From the NCBI RefSeq assembly GCF_900115155.1, contig NZ_FOVM01000001.1, positions 620,001 through 684,000 on the forward strand: 64,000 nt of DNA. The letters are read 5' to 3'. Positions 1 through 9,586 of the stretch are shown here, piece after piece. This DNA comes from Mycetocola miduiensis (GTDB taxonomy: Bacteria > Actinomycetota > Actinomycetes > Actinomycetales > Microbacteriaceae). The notes beneath the pieces are model-generated. The model searched no databases. It was not told the DNA's origin and saw nothing but the letters and a program-made list of their open reading frames with translations. Every line of letters begins with the position of its first letter. Within the stretch, counting starts at the first letter, position 1. The translations under genes were made by a program, and so were the position numbers.

Positions 1-326
1 TCATGGTCCCGCGGGTCGCGCCTTTCAGTAGGCAGCGTCCGGCCGGTGCGATCGCTAAGAGCGCACGGCTTTCGCATGCGGAATCTTTCCAAAGAGTCAT
101 TACCGAAAGGACGTGGTTGTCAGACGCTCGTCCAGAGGATGTCACTGAGGACCACGACCAATCGATCAGACCTTCGAGATTCGGTCGAGCACTCCTCATC
201 TCGGGCCGCTCGATGAACAGCGTGCTGCGACCGATCGGCGCCAGCCTTTCCGTTGCCCTCCTCAGCGGCCTTGCCGCATCCGTGATCAATGTCGCGAAGC
301 GCGTGATCGACCAACGGTGTCCAAGA

Positions 327-812
327 CGCAGCGAAGCGGAGCCGAGGCATCGTTGGCGGGCACCCTTCGAGGCCCCAGATGGGGCGTCGAAGGGCAAGGA
401 GCGTAGCGACGCAGTAAGGACCCGAGGAGCGCAGTGACGAGCGGCGAGAAGCCCAACAGACCGAGCGAAGCGATGGTCCTGTGGGCTGCGAGAAATCGTC
501 GGCTACGCCGACCACCAAGCAAGATTCCATGCAGCGAAGCGGAATGGAAACGCAGGGTGGTGCCAATTTTCCTTATGCCCTTCTTCCTTTTTCCCTCGAA
601 TCCGGAGCTTTAGCGGAGGATCGAGTCATATTGCTGATGTGATCAGCGGAAAAGGATGGTTCCAACGTGTCTGGACCCACTGCTGAAACCGCAGGTTCCA
701 ATGCGAAGTGGTGGGTCCAGTGCCATCATTTTTCGCTGGTAAGTCGGGGTTTGCTTGGACCCACGGTTTAGAACGAAGTGGCACCGTGGGTCCAAGCATC
801 GAGCGAAGCGAC
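327..812. repeat. Dispersed GAGCGNAGCGA motifs
   Basis: Variants of a short motif recur: CAGCGAAGCGG near 330 and at 532-542, GAGCGTAGCGAC at 399-410, GAGCGCAGTGAC at 427-438, GAGCGAAGCGA at 463-473 and GAGCGAAGCGAC at 801-812. Inverted repeats lie between the copies. The function is unknown; similar low-complexity GAGCG-AGCGA strings are common around hypervariable accessory loci, but here I only report the pattern. Confidence 0.55.
671..796. repeat. Two related inverted repeats (GGACCCAC hairpins)
   Basis: CTGGACCCAC (671-680) pairs with GTGGGTCCAG (711-720). CTTGGACCCACGGT (754-767) pairs perfectly with ACCGTGGGTCCAAG (783-796). The two hairpins share the core TGGACCCAC and both have loops containing a GCGAAGTGG or ACGAAGTGG string, so they look like two copies of one element. 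No T-tract follows, so intrinsic termination is not obvious. Confidence 0.6.
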
Positions 813-1464
813 GGAGCGCGTATTGATACCCCTTGACATCATGCTCGCCTGACACCGACGCAGACGCGGGTACGCGGCTGCCTTCGCCTCACGACAGCGC
901 AGGTCGGAGCATCGCGGAGACCTCTTCACTATCCGGAAGGGCGCATTCACGCCAGAAGGTTCCGCACGTGAAATCGGATTCTGGTCCCTGAGGTGCAGCC
1001 GGAAACGTTGTTCTGCCGAAGTTGCGGGGCTTGATTAAGACCCCTGTTTCGAGCACGTCCGCAACGTGGCTCCAACCGCCCGTTGCTGTCCCGAAGTGCC
1101 TGATACCGCCTTTGAAAGCCGCCCTGGACCCGCGCCGGGATCGAGCGCGCGCGCCATGAAGACTGAACGGTTCCGGCGAATATTCGAGTCCTGCTCTCGA
1201 GCAGAGAGAAGGAAGCGTTCAAGAGCGCTATCTAGATGCCACCGGGCACCGCATGACCGTAAGCTGACCAGCAGATGCCCACACCACGGCCCCGCTGCGG
1301 TCGACCTGTAGGGCCTGATGCCCGGAGTCCAGTGAGTGACCACGAGCCGACCGTTAGACGGCCACCTCCTGGTCTAATCGCGGCCAGACTTGAGCGCCAT
1401 CCTCTGTGGGCAGCCAGTGTCCACGAGCTGGTCCGGAAGAGGCCATGATCTGGTCCTATATGGG

Positions 1465-1521
1465 CAAATTCTGGCCAGCATCGGTCCAAATTCTGGCCAG
1501 CATCGGTTCAAATTGCGGTCC
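1465..1521. repeat. 22-bp tandem repeat, about 2.5 copies
   Basis: The string AAATTCTGGCCAGCATCGGT starts at 1466 and again at 1488. A third, partial and diverged copy (AAATTGCGGTCC) starts at 1510. The period is 22 bp. Short tandem repeats like this occur at the ends of some insertion sequences (IS21 family) and as operators, but no transposase is present, so the nature stays open. Confidence 0.6.
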
Positions 1522-1815
1522 TGCGATTGAGCAGTATTGAATTATTGATGACTGAACAGCGGAAAGCTGTAAGGGCAAATCGACGAATGCCCCTCGGCAC
1601 TGGTAGCGGTGGACGTTGCATGCCGTGAAGCCTCCGAAACGAACTTCTTCCGTCCACTTCTTCGTATCTGCACATGCCCTCTGGGGACCAACATTTTTTG
1701 TTGATTTTGCGATGACCGTTTGCGCTCGTGTACGACAACATTCGCCCCACTGCCCTCGCTTCAAGGTCTTCGGGCGCCCTCGCGATCGCTTCGATAAGCC
1801 CTTACCCTGCTGGAT

Positions 1816-2475
1816 GTGACCGATTCCACACCCAGCCCCGACAACGCCGATGGACTAATCGGCACCCCAGTTTCGGATGAGGCCGTCAGGCGCCTCGCGG
1901 ACGCGATTGCCCATCTGGCCGCGGACGGACCTTATCTGGTGGACGCCGTGACGGAGTTCGCGCTCACCCTCAGGCCTGTTTCGCGGGATGGGCGACTGAG
2001 CAAACAGCAGGAGGAGTTCTTGATTGAATCGGGTAGCTTCACTGCCGAGGAGCTGGCAGACGCGAAGAGAGACGTCGACAAAGGCTCGCTGCAACTCGGT
2101 GCGATCGACGCTTTCTTGTCGAACCTCTGTGCCACGATGTCCCTTGAAGACGCCGCCGGCTTCCTGGGATGGGATGAAGGAGCCGTAACGACGGCCGTCT
2201 CCGAGGGGCGCCTGTACGGAGTCGAGATTTCCGGCCGACTCCGTTTCCCCAGCTGGCAATTCAACTTGGGATCCCCCGACAAACTCCTTCCGGGGCTCGC
2301 CGAAGTCATCAAGGTACTAACCCCGCGATGGGGTTGGCACAGCGTGGCTGGCTTCATGTCAACACCCCAGGAGGATTTAGTCGCAAAAGGCCGCAAGACG
2401 CCGGCCGTGTTCCTCCGCGATGGAGGCGACGTGAGCGAAGTGCGCGCGATTGTCGAGTCCGACGATTGGTGGTGA
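1816..2475 (+). CDS. Putative DNA-binding protein with Xre/MbcA/ParS-like C-terminus
   Basis: The 219-aa product begins at GTG 1816. Around residues 108-150 it has an excisionase-like helix-turn-helix (MSLEDAAGFLGWDEGAVTTA, then a basic wing and the FPSWQF string). The C-terminal part (VAGFMSTPQEDL, then FLRDGGDVSEV and DDWW) resembles the toxin-binding module of Xre/MbcA/ParS antitoxin-type proteins. No RES-domain toxin or other partner lies next to it. The gene is 279 bp upstream of jetA on the same strand, so it could be a regulator of the Wadjet operon or simply an unrelated orphan. The assignment is by pattern memory only. Confidence 0.5.
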   Translation: MTDSTPSPDNADGLIGTPVSDEAVRRLADAIAHLAADGPYLVDAVTEFALTLRPVSRDGRLSKQQEEFLIESGSFTAEELADAKRDVDKGSLQLGAIDAFLSNLCATMSLEDAAGFLGWDEGAVTTAVSEGRLYGVEISGRLRFPSWQFNLGSPDKLLPGLAEVIKVLTPRWGWHSVAGFMSTPQEDLVAKGRKTPAVFLRDGGDVSEVRAIVESDDWW

Positions 2476-2754
2476 TGAACGTGTTCGGGCGGCAGCCGCA
2501 CTTGTCGCGGCGGCTGACGGACGGACGCGCGTTCTGTCCCTCTAGGAAGCGGGATAGACCCGTACGAACCGCTTGCGAACCCGCCGTCGACGCGGTCTCG
2601 AGCGCCAGCAACGTTCCCGTTCGGGTTCGTAACCGTGCGTGAAACGCGCCCACCCTTACTGGGTGTGCGAAAGGCGTCCTTCATAGTCCGGAATGTCCGT
2701 GGTCGCTGTCAAGCTGGGACACGACAGTGCATTCACCGGCGAGGGGACTGACGA

Positions 2755-4230
2755 GTGAGCGAGATCACAGGAGAGCTTGCTCGGGTCTCTGACGCGTTCG
2801 AGCGGCCGACGCTGACGCTCCTGCACCAGCGGCAGGCACCTGCGGTCGTCGCTGTGCTGAATACCTGTTTCTCGCGCGAGACGCGGATGGTGCCGACGGC
2901 GAGGCTGCACATTCTGGTCGACAGCCTGCTCGCCGAGATGACCACCTCGGGCGCTGATGATGTGCCCACGGGGTCTGGCCGGGAGGTTTGCATGCGGTGG
3001 ACGAAGTCCCAGTGGCTCATCAAGTCCACAACTCAGGATGGCAACGAGGTCTACTCGCTGACGTCGCATGCGCAGCAGGCGCTCGACTTCATCGCGAATC
3101 TCCGTCAAGAGCGAACGGGCCTGAGCGAGCACCGTATCTCGAACATCCTCGCAACGGCCAGGCGGATCAATCTCGAGAGCAACCCTGACCGCGAGTCGCG
3201 CGTCGCCATTCTGGATGCGGAGATCATCGAGCGGACGGTGGAGCGCGACAGGCTGAACGCCGGCGGCGAGATCAAGGCGATAAATGAAGACCGCATGGCG
3301 GAGGGATTCGCTGAGTTGCTTTCGCTCGTTGCGCAGCTGCCATCGGATTTCAAGCGCGTCGAAGAGGCTTTCCGTACAGTGCGCAGCGAGATCCTGGAGG
3401 ACTTTCGTTCAGAGCGCCGGGTCCCGGGAGAGGTCATCGACCGGTATCTGGAACGCATCGACCAGCTGCACGCCTCCACACCGGAGGGGCGGGCATTCGA
3501 CGGGGCCTTCGTGCTCCTGCGCGATGACGAGCTTCTGGGTCAGCTCCGCCAGGATGTGAACGTCCTGATTGACCAGGGTGAGTCGTTCCTCGTGGATAGC
3601 GACCGTGTGGAGTTGCGCGGCATCGTGCCTTTGATGAGGCAGGGCCTCGACTCTGTGCTGGATCAGCGGAGCCGGGTCACGGAGGTGTTGCGGACCTACA
3701 TCACCACAAGAGACGCAGCCAAGGACCGAGAGCTCGACCGTGTTTTGAGGTCGCTGGAGGGCGCAGTGTCCACGTGGCTATCGACAGCAGGGCCGCGGGA
3801 AAGCGTACCGGTCAGCCTGCTGCCAGGACAGGTGGAAATCGAGCACCTGCGGGAGCGGTATTACGACCCCTCCGACGACGTGCCTCTTCCCGATCTTCCG
3901 GAGGCTGATGACGAGCAGCCCGAAGGGCTCTCGATGGAAGAGCTTCGTCAACGAGGTGGTCCCCGGATGGCGGAGCTTCACGCTGCGCTGGAGGAGGCAC
4001 AGCACCGGGCAGGAGAGTGGAGTCTGGGCGAGCTGTTTGCTGAACTGCCCAAAGAGTTACGCCGGCCGGTGGACGTGCTGGGCCTGCTTCACCTGGCGAC
4101 CAACAATGACGACCTCGCCCCGACACCCGAGACTGAGACTTATTTCGCTATCCGCCCCGATGGGACCACGCGGATGTTCAATGTGCCGGTGCTTGCACCA
4201 GGCAGCTCCCCGGAGGAGGAAGAACTGTGA
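2755..4230 (+). CDS. jetA: Wadjet defence protein JetA (DUF3375)
   Basis: The 491-aa product begins at GTG 2755 and is the first of four genes whose ends all overlap. Its length, its acidic helical character and its place before DUF4194, SMC-like and Toprim genes identify it as the DUF3375 component of a type I Wadjet system. JetA is the kleisin-like subunit of the JetABC SMC complex, which senses and extrudes small circular DNA. Long helical stretches (about residues 115-260) are rich in E, R and D. The stop codon overlaps the jetB start (GTGA). Identification rests on gene context as much as on sequence, and that context is unambiguous. Confidence 0.88.
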   Translation: MSEITGELARVSDAFERPTLTLLHQRQAPAVVAVLNTCFSRETRMVPTARLHILVDSLLAEMTTSGADDVPTGSGREVCMRWTKSQWLIKSTTQDGNEVYSLTSHAQQALDFIANLRQERTGLSEHRISNILATARRINLESNPDRESRVAILDAEIIERTVERDRLNAGGEIKAINEDRMAEGFAELLSLVAQLPSDFKRVEEAFRTVRSEILEDFRSERRVPGEVIDRYLERIDQLHASTPEGRAFDGAFVLLRDDELLGQLRQDVNVLIDQGESFLVDSDRVELRGIVPLMRQGLDSVLDQRSRVTEVLRTYITTRDAAKDRELDRVLRSLEGAVSTWLSTAGPRESVPVSLLPGQVEIEHLRERYYDPSDDVPLPDLPEADDEQPEGLSMEELRQRGGPRMAELHAALEEAQHRAGEWSLGELFAELPKELRRPVDVLGLLHLATNNDDLAPTPETETYFAIRPDGTTRMFNVPVLAPGSSPEEEEL

Positions 4231-5024
4231 GCTTTATCGAGCAGACCCGCGGCGACGTCGTGGAACCCGAATGGGGTGACCCGGCTGTGCCTGTTGCCGA
4301 GGGAATAGTCGAGGACATCCGCGACGAAGTCGCGAGCACGGCTGTTGAGGACGTTGAGCCAGCCTCCACAAACTCATACTTCGACGGTGACGAGGGCGGG
4401 CTCTACCTCGAGGAGCGTCGCGCCCTTGTCGTGCTGCTGAAGAATCGGTTCATCACATCCGAGAGCCACCCGAAGGAGTGGAATACGCTCATCGCCTCGC
4501 GGCAGGCGATCAGCAAGCGACTTAACGACCTCTTCCTCGAGCTGAAGTTCGACGCAAAGCGCGAAGTCGCCTACAAGCGCCCTGTCAGCTCCGACACCGG
4601 TGGGCGCGATTTCCCCACCCTCGTGCACGACACGATCTGGCAGCGTGAGGAGACTGCGCTGCTGGTTTTCCTCCGGGTCCAAGCCCGGAACGACGAGATT
4701 CGTGGCGAGGTGCAGTCCCCCATCAGCGAGGCAGACATGCTGGAGTTCCTCCGCGACAACAGACCGGAGTCTGCCACCAACCAGGTCTCGGACGACAAGA
4801 GGGCGGGCAGGGCGATCAAGGCCCTCACGAGCGCGGGGCTTCTCATGAAAACCAACGAAGACGGCGTGTTCCGGATCTCGTCAGCGATCGAGACGATGCT
4901 TCCGGCGCCCGTTTTGAACAACCTGCTGACGTGGATCAACGTACGCAATGAATCCGGCCCCCAGATCGGCCCCGAGATCGGCCCCGAGGCTGAAGCCGAA
5001 CCGACCGAAGAGGAATCCTCGTGA
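4227..5024 (+). CDS. jetB: Wadjet defence protein JetB (DUF4194)
   Basis: The 265-aa product begins at GTG 4227, overlapping jetA by 4 bp. JetB is the KITE-like winged-helix subunit that binds the kleisin JetA. The DUF4194 core runs from about residue 50 (LYLEERRALVVLLKNRFI) through the region RALVVL, WQREETALLVFLR and ISEADMLEFL to about 240. The last 20 residues are an acidic tail with IGPEIGPE and many glutamates, probably disordered. The stop overlaps the jetC start. The gene is required, with the other three jet genes, for restriction of plasmids in the systems studied. Confidence 0.88.
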   Translation: MSFIEQTRGDVVEPEWGDPAVPVAEGIVEDIRDEVASTAVEDVEPASTNSYFDGDEGGLYLEERRALVVLLKNRFITSESHPKEWNTLIASRQAISKRLNDLFLELKFDAKREVAYKRPVSSDTGGRDFPTLVHDTIWQREETALLVFLRVQARNDEIRGEVQSPISEADMLEFLRDNRPESATNQVSDDKRAGRAIKALTSAGLLMKTNEDGVFRISSAIETMLPAPVLNNLLTWINVRNESGPQIGPEIGPEAEAEPTEEESS

Positions 5025-8000
5025 CCTTGCTCCAGCAGATCTCGGCGATGATCGAGACCAACGAGCCGCAGTGGCGGGCAGAGCAGCTTCAGGTCGTGAA
5101 CTGGGGCGGCTTCCACGGGCACGCGAGCGTACGTTTTGCCCCCGAGGTGACCGTTATCAGTGGGTTGTCTGGCGCAGGGAAAAGCTCGCTGCTGGACGCG
5201 TACCTCGCGCTGATGATGCCTCCGAACGTGCCGTTCAACGGCGCGTCTAACGACTCCGGATCAGGCCGCGCCCGCTCGGCCGAGCAGCGAAACCTGCTGA
5301 GCTATCTCCGCGGCAAACTCGACGACACGCTCGAAGAAGGCGAAGTCGTCGACCGCGTGATGCGGGGCCGCGGGACGCCCACCTGGGGCGCTGTGGCGAT
5401 GACGTTCGTCAGCGAGACCGGTGAGCGCCACACGGCGGCGCGGGCATACTTCGTTCCTGCGCGTGCCGCGCGCTCAGCCGACATCAACGTCATGCGTTTG
5501 ATGACGGTCCCCGGCGAATTGGACCTGCGCGAACTGAAGCCGTTCGCGACCATGGGCGAGTTTCACTTCCCGCCGCGCCAGCTGAAGGCCTCATGGCCAG
5601 ATATGGCCACTTTCGACTCGTACAACTCCTTCGCGCAGGCGCTCTTTGTCAAGCTCGGCATCGGCACGGGTGGTGACGGCACGAACGCGCTGCGTCTCTT
5701 GGCACGCATCCAGGCCAGCGAGGACATCTCCACGGTCGACAAGCTGTACAAGGACCTCGTGATCGATCGGCCCGACTCGTATGAGAAGGCCGACTCCGCG
5801 ATCGAGCACTTCGACCGGCTGGAAGACGTCTACCAGGAGATGGTGACGGCTCAGGAACGCGCTGAGTTGCTTGAGCCGATCACAAGCGCCTACGAGGCGC
5901 TGGTCCGGGCGCAGGACGCGATCGACAATGACAACGAGCTCGGTGCGCTGGATGCTGAATCCTCCCCAGCCGGGCTCTGGCGTATGCGCCGGCATAGCGG
6001 GATCCTCGCCCGCGCCATAGAGAAGAACCGCTCCGCTGCGTTTGATGACCGCGCGACGCTGAACGAACTCCACGCAACGGAGCAGCGACTCACGAGCCAG
6101 CTCGCAGCGACGAAGAAGGCGCACAGCGAGGCAGGCGGTGATCTGCTGATCGACCTCGGCAACTTGATCGAGGCTGCCGGGACTCAGGTAAAGACACGCG
6201 AGGAACGCCGGGCTCGACTGGTGAAGGACACCATGTCGCTGACAGCGACGATCACATCCCGCGAGGAGTTTGAGAGCCTCCAGGAAAAGGGTCGTGAGTT
6301 CCTCACCGAGCATGAAAACGCAGCGGAACGGTTGAGTACTCGGCGCGACGAGGTCCGCGAGGGCAGCTGGCCGATCAGGGATCGCCTGAAAGATATCCGC
6401 CTGGAGCTGGACTCCCTTGATAACCGCTCGGGGCGGGTCGACCAGCACCTCCACGACATGCGTGAGGCGGTCGCCGAGGCCTCAGGGCTCGATCTGTCAG
6501 ATCTCCCGTTCGTGGCTGAGTTGATTGACGTCATGCCTGAGGAGGAGCACTGGCGAACCGCCATCGAGACCTCTTTGTACAGCGGCGCCCGGCTCATGCT
6601 GGTCCCGCTGGAGCACCTGGAGCGCTTCTCCCGGAATATCGACACCCTGCACCTGAAGGGGCGTCTCAACTTTGAGGGAGTTGCCCGGTCGAAGACCCAG
6701 CAGCAGTCGATCCTCGAGCCAGACCGCGTTGCAGGGAAGCTTCGCTTCAAGGACTCGCCGTACCAGAGCTGGGTCACCGACTACGTGCAGCATCCCTCAC
6801 GCAACGCACTCTGCGTCGCGGGTCCTGGGCAGCTGGATGGCAACGACCTGCGGATCACTCTTGCGGGCCAGACCCGGCGAGGGCGGCGAGGCAGCCATGG
6901 CCGCCAGTCTTCGCGCAACGTCATCGGCTTCGACAACGCCGACCTCAAGGTTGAACTTGCACAGGAGCGGCAGATCCTCGAGGCGCAGCTGAAGACAATC
7001 GAAGATGAGGCTGCCCGGATTGGCGCAGGAATCGCGTCCCTCAGTTCGAGGAAAGAAGCGTACGGACGCGTCCTGAGCGAGATATGGCCGGATCTCGACG
7101 TTGCCGCCGCGGTGGCGGAAATGCAGGATCTGTCGCGACGTCGCGACGAGATTCGCGACAACAACGACGTCTTGGGCGAGCTCGACCGCCAGATATCAGA
7201 GCTCAGCGACGAGCTGGAACGCGTGCAGGGGCAGCGTCACCTGTTGAATCGTGCGATCAGCGACCTCAACGATGTTCACCTGAAGTATTGCGAGCGTGAA
7301 GACGAGATCAATCCCGTTCTTGCCCGCGTGGACGATGCCGGAGTCCTACTTCGCGACGAGTTGGCGCGCGATCTGGACGCCCTGTGGGCGAAGGTGATCG
7401 TAGACGAAGCTGAACTCCCGGAGTCCTTCGAGCGGCAGCTCAGCCGCCTGCGCACCGAACTGAAACGCCGGAACGATGAAGCCCAGGTCGAGGTGATGCG
7501 TTTGACGCAGCAGCTTGAGGCGATCTTCAAGCGGTACAACAAGGATTACGACGACGACCCGAATCGCGGCGAGACGGTTTCCTTCTACGACGATTACGCA
7601 GCCATTCTCGATGGCATCGTGCAGTCAGGTTTGCGCGAGCGGCGCGACGAGTGGCGGCGCCGGTTGCTGGTATGGAGTGGCGAGCACTTGCAGCAGCTGG
7701 CCACTGGTCTGAGCTCGGCTATCGAGGAGATCGAGGACCGCCTCGAACCCATCAACCTGATCCTCAAAGACCTGCCGTTCGGCGCCACGAGCGACCGGCT
7801 CCACATCCACTTGCGCCGACTCACACGCGACCTGGTGGTGCAGTTCCGCAAGGAACTGCACCAGCATGCCCGGATGGCGACCACAGGGTTCAGCGACGAG
7901 GAACTGGAGAAGCGCTTCAAGGACCTGCGGCGATTCATGGCCCAGATCCGGCGCAAGGACGATGTGCGGCTTCCTCGGGAGCTTGTCGACGTGGCAAATC

Positions 8001-8428
8001 GCGACCGTCTTCTCGATGTCCGCCAGCACGTCGAGATCAGCGCTGAGCGTCGGGACCTCGCTGGGGCCACCCTGAGCGTCTACACGTCGCTCCAAGGGAA
8101 GAGCGGTGGCGAGATGCAGGAGCTGATCGCCTTCATCGTCGGTAGTGCACTGCGGTTCCAGCTCGGGGACCAGCAACGCTCGCGTCCGAGGTTCGCCCCG
8201 GTCTTCCTCGACGAGGGATTCATTAAGGCGGACGGGCAGTTCACGGCGCGCGCTGTTGAGGCGTGGCGCGGCCTGGGCTTTCAGCTGATCATCGGTGCCC
8301 CTGTCGACAAGGCACCTTCTCTTGAGCCCCACGCAGAGGTCATCGTGGAGATCGCCAAGAACCTCACCACGAACCGGTCCTACGTCCTCGAGATGCGTGG
8401 GCTCGATGACGGGAGCACCACAGTATGA
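5021..8428 (+). CDS. jetC: Wadjet SMC-like ATPase JetC
   Basis: The 1135-aa product begins at GTG 5021. It has a P-loop GLSGAGKSS at residues 48-56, long coiled-coil arms (roughly 240-490 and 650-1000), an ABC signature KSGGE with Ser1028, and a Walker B FLDE with Asp1064-Glu1065 near the C-terminus. This is the architecture of MukB/SbcC-like SMC proteins. JetC is the loop-extruding ATPase of the complex that recognises small circular DNA. All ATPase motifs are intact, so the protein should be active. The gene overlaps jetB upstream and jetD downstream by 4 bp each, which suggests tight translational coupling and fixed stoichiometry. Confidence 0.93.
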   Translation: MTLLQQISAMIETNEPQWRAEQLQVVNWGGFHGHASVRFAPEVTVISGLSGAGKSSLLDAYLALMMPPNVPFNGASNDSGSGRARSAEQRNLLSYLRGKLDDTLEEGEVVDRVMRGRGTPTWGAVAMTFVSETGERHTAARAYFVPARAARSADINVMRLMTVPGELDLRELKPFATMGEFHFPPRQLKASWPDMATFDSYNSFAQALFVKLGIGTGGDGTNALRLLARIQASEDISTVDKLYKDLVIDRPDSYEKADSAIEHFDRLEDVYQEMVTAQERAELLEPITSAYEALVRAQDAIDNDNELGALDAESSPAGLWRMRRHSGILARAIEKNRSAAFDDRATLNELHATEQRLTSQLAATKKAHSEAGGDLLIDLGNLIEAAGTQVKTREERRARLVKDTMSLTATITSREEFESLQEKGREFLTEHENAAERLSTRRDEVREGSWPIRDRLKDIRLELDSLDNRSGRVDQHLHDMREAVAEASGLDLSDLPFVAELIDVMPEEEHWRTAIETSLYSGARLMLVPLEHLERFSRNIDTLHLKGRLNFEGVARSKTQQQSILEPDRVAGKLRFKDSPYQSWVTDYVQHPSRNALCVAGPGQLDGNDLRITLAGQTRRGRRGSHGRQSSRNVIGFDNADLKVELAQERQILEAQLKTIEDEAARIGAGIASLSSRKEAYGRVLSEIWPDLDVAAAVAEMQDLSRRRDEIRDNNDVLGELDRQISELSDELERVQGQRHLLNRAISDLNDVHLKYCEREDEINPVLARVDDAGVLLRDELARDLDALWAKVIVDEAELPESFERQLSRLRTELKRRNDEAQVEVMRLTQQLEAIFKRYNKDYDDDPNRGETVSFYDDYAAILDGIVQSGLRERRDEWRRRLLVWSGEHLQQLATGLSSAIEEIEDRLEPINLILKDLPFGATSDRLHIHLRRLTRDLVVQFRKELHQHARMATTGFSDEELEKRFKDLRRFMAQIRRKDDVRLPRELVDVANRDRLLDVRQHVEISAERRDLAGATLSVYTSLQGKSGGEMQELIAFIVGSALRFQLGDQQRSRPRFAPVFLDEGFIKADGQFTARAVEAWRGLGFQLIIGAPVDKAPSLEPHAEVIVEIAKNLTTNRSYVLEMRGLDDGSTTV

Positions 8429-9582
8429 AGCAACCCGCTGACATTGTCGCTGCGATCGAGAGCCGCCTGACGAAGACGTGGGCGCAGACGCTCACCCTTG
8501 AGAGCGACAAAGCGGCGTGGCCGCATCGATTCCCGCTGTCGGGGGGCTCTTCACGCGCCATCGGAGATGACTTCACCACCGTGGTCCGTGTTGTCGCGGA
8601 CTGGCGCGACTGGGCGCAGGGATTCAACGCCGAGCTCGTGGACCGTGCCAAGCGTATTGGTGTCGTCACCCACTCGATTCCCTCGCACCTGTTCGTCCCT
8701 TCGATCGACGAGGCTGCACGGATTTTGGGCGCCGAGTGGCAGAGCCGTCTTGAGAGGGGTCGTGACCGGCTGACCGAGCTGCGCCTGCGGTTCCCGGAGC
8801 TGGTGGGGCTCTCCGGCCTTCTGAAAGCAGTCGACGGCTTCACCGACGTCGACTTCGACTTACTGCTGCGGGCAGGCGCGTGGTTCGCCGAGAACTCTGC
8901 GGACGGTCTCACGCCACGGCAGGTGCCGCTGGAGGGCTTCCACGCGAAATGGCTGGACACCAGACAGCATCTGGTAGCGACCCTCGCCGGAAAGCCGGAC
9001 CTCGCTCTTGCCCGTAATCATCCGCCGAGGATCCACTTCAGCTATCTCGACCCTGATTACCTCGCGCGAGGAGGACGCAAGCACGACAGCGCCAGCGTTG
9101 GAGATAGCTTCGCGCCGGCGTATGCCCCGCAGGTTGTGATCATCTCCGAAAATAAGGACACCGCCGTCAACTTCCCCGAGCTTCCTGGTGCCATCAGCGT
9201 CGAAGGGGTGGGCCGAGGAGGCGGGACGATCGCATCCTTCGGCTGGCTCGTGAACGCCTCGGCCATCATCTACTGGGGCGACATGGACGCAGACGGGCTG
9301 GAGATATTGGACGGCTTCCGCGCAGCTGGTGTCCCGGCGCGCTCGATGTTCATGGACACTGAGTCGTTCGATTTCTGGGAGCGGTACGGGACCAACGTCA
9401 ACAAGCACGGCGTTGTGCTGACAGCGCGGGAGCCTCGTCCCGTGCCGTATCTCACTGACGACGAGCGCAAGCTTTACCTCGGTCTGGTGCACCCGTCATG
9501 GTCACGGAACCGCCGCATCGAGCAGGAGAGGATTCCTCTCGCAGTTGCCCGCGCCAAGGCTGTCGTGGCAAGTGGCGGCTGA
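8425..9582 (+). CDS. jetD: Wadjet nuclease JetD (DUF3322/DUF2220, Toprim)
   Basis: The 385-aa product begins at ATG 8425 (ATGA overlap with jetC). The N-terminal DUF3322 region is followed by a DUF2220 Toprim-like nuclease domain. The catalytic acidic residues are visible: Glu242 in IISENKDT and the DxD motif Asp286/Asp288 in YWGDMDADG. JetD cleaves the circular DNA handed over by JetABC. Because the Toprim residues are present, the nuclease looks functional. The gene ends 4 bp from the convergent KfrA-like gene. Confidence 0.92.
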   Translation: MKQPADIVAAIESRLTKTWAQTLTLESDKAAWPHRFPLSGGSSRAIGDDFTTVVRVVADWRDWAQGFNAELVDRAKRIGVVTHSIPSHLFVPSIDEAARILGAEWQSRLERGRDRLTELRLRFPELVGLSGLLKAVDGFTDVDFDLLLRAGAWFAENSADGLTPRQVPLEGFHAKWLDTRQHLVATLAGKPDLALARNHPPRIHFSYLDPDYLARGGRKHDSASVGDSFAPAYAPQVVIISENKDTAVNFPELPGAISVEGVGRGGGTIASFGWLVNASAIIYWGDMDADGLEILDGFRAAGVPARSMFMDTESFDFWERYGTNVNKHGVVLTAREPRPVPYLTDDERKLYLGLVHPSWSRNRRIEQERIPLAVARAKAVVASGG

Positions 9583-9586
9583 AGGG

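Larger units (their letters stand above)
1..1815. other. Gene-free repeat-rich stretch
   Basis: I see no convincing coding region here: the open frames on both strands are arginine- and serine-rich, overlap one another and match no family I know. The stretch contains several hairpins, for example arms CCCTTCGA at 363-370 and TCGAAGGG at 387-394, the dispersed GAGCGNAGCGA motif, and a short tandem repeat near 1465. It may be a degraded edge of the accessory island that follows. No transposase or integrase remnant could be recognised. Confidence 0.5.
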
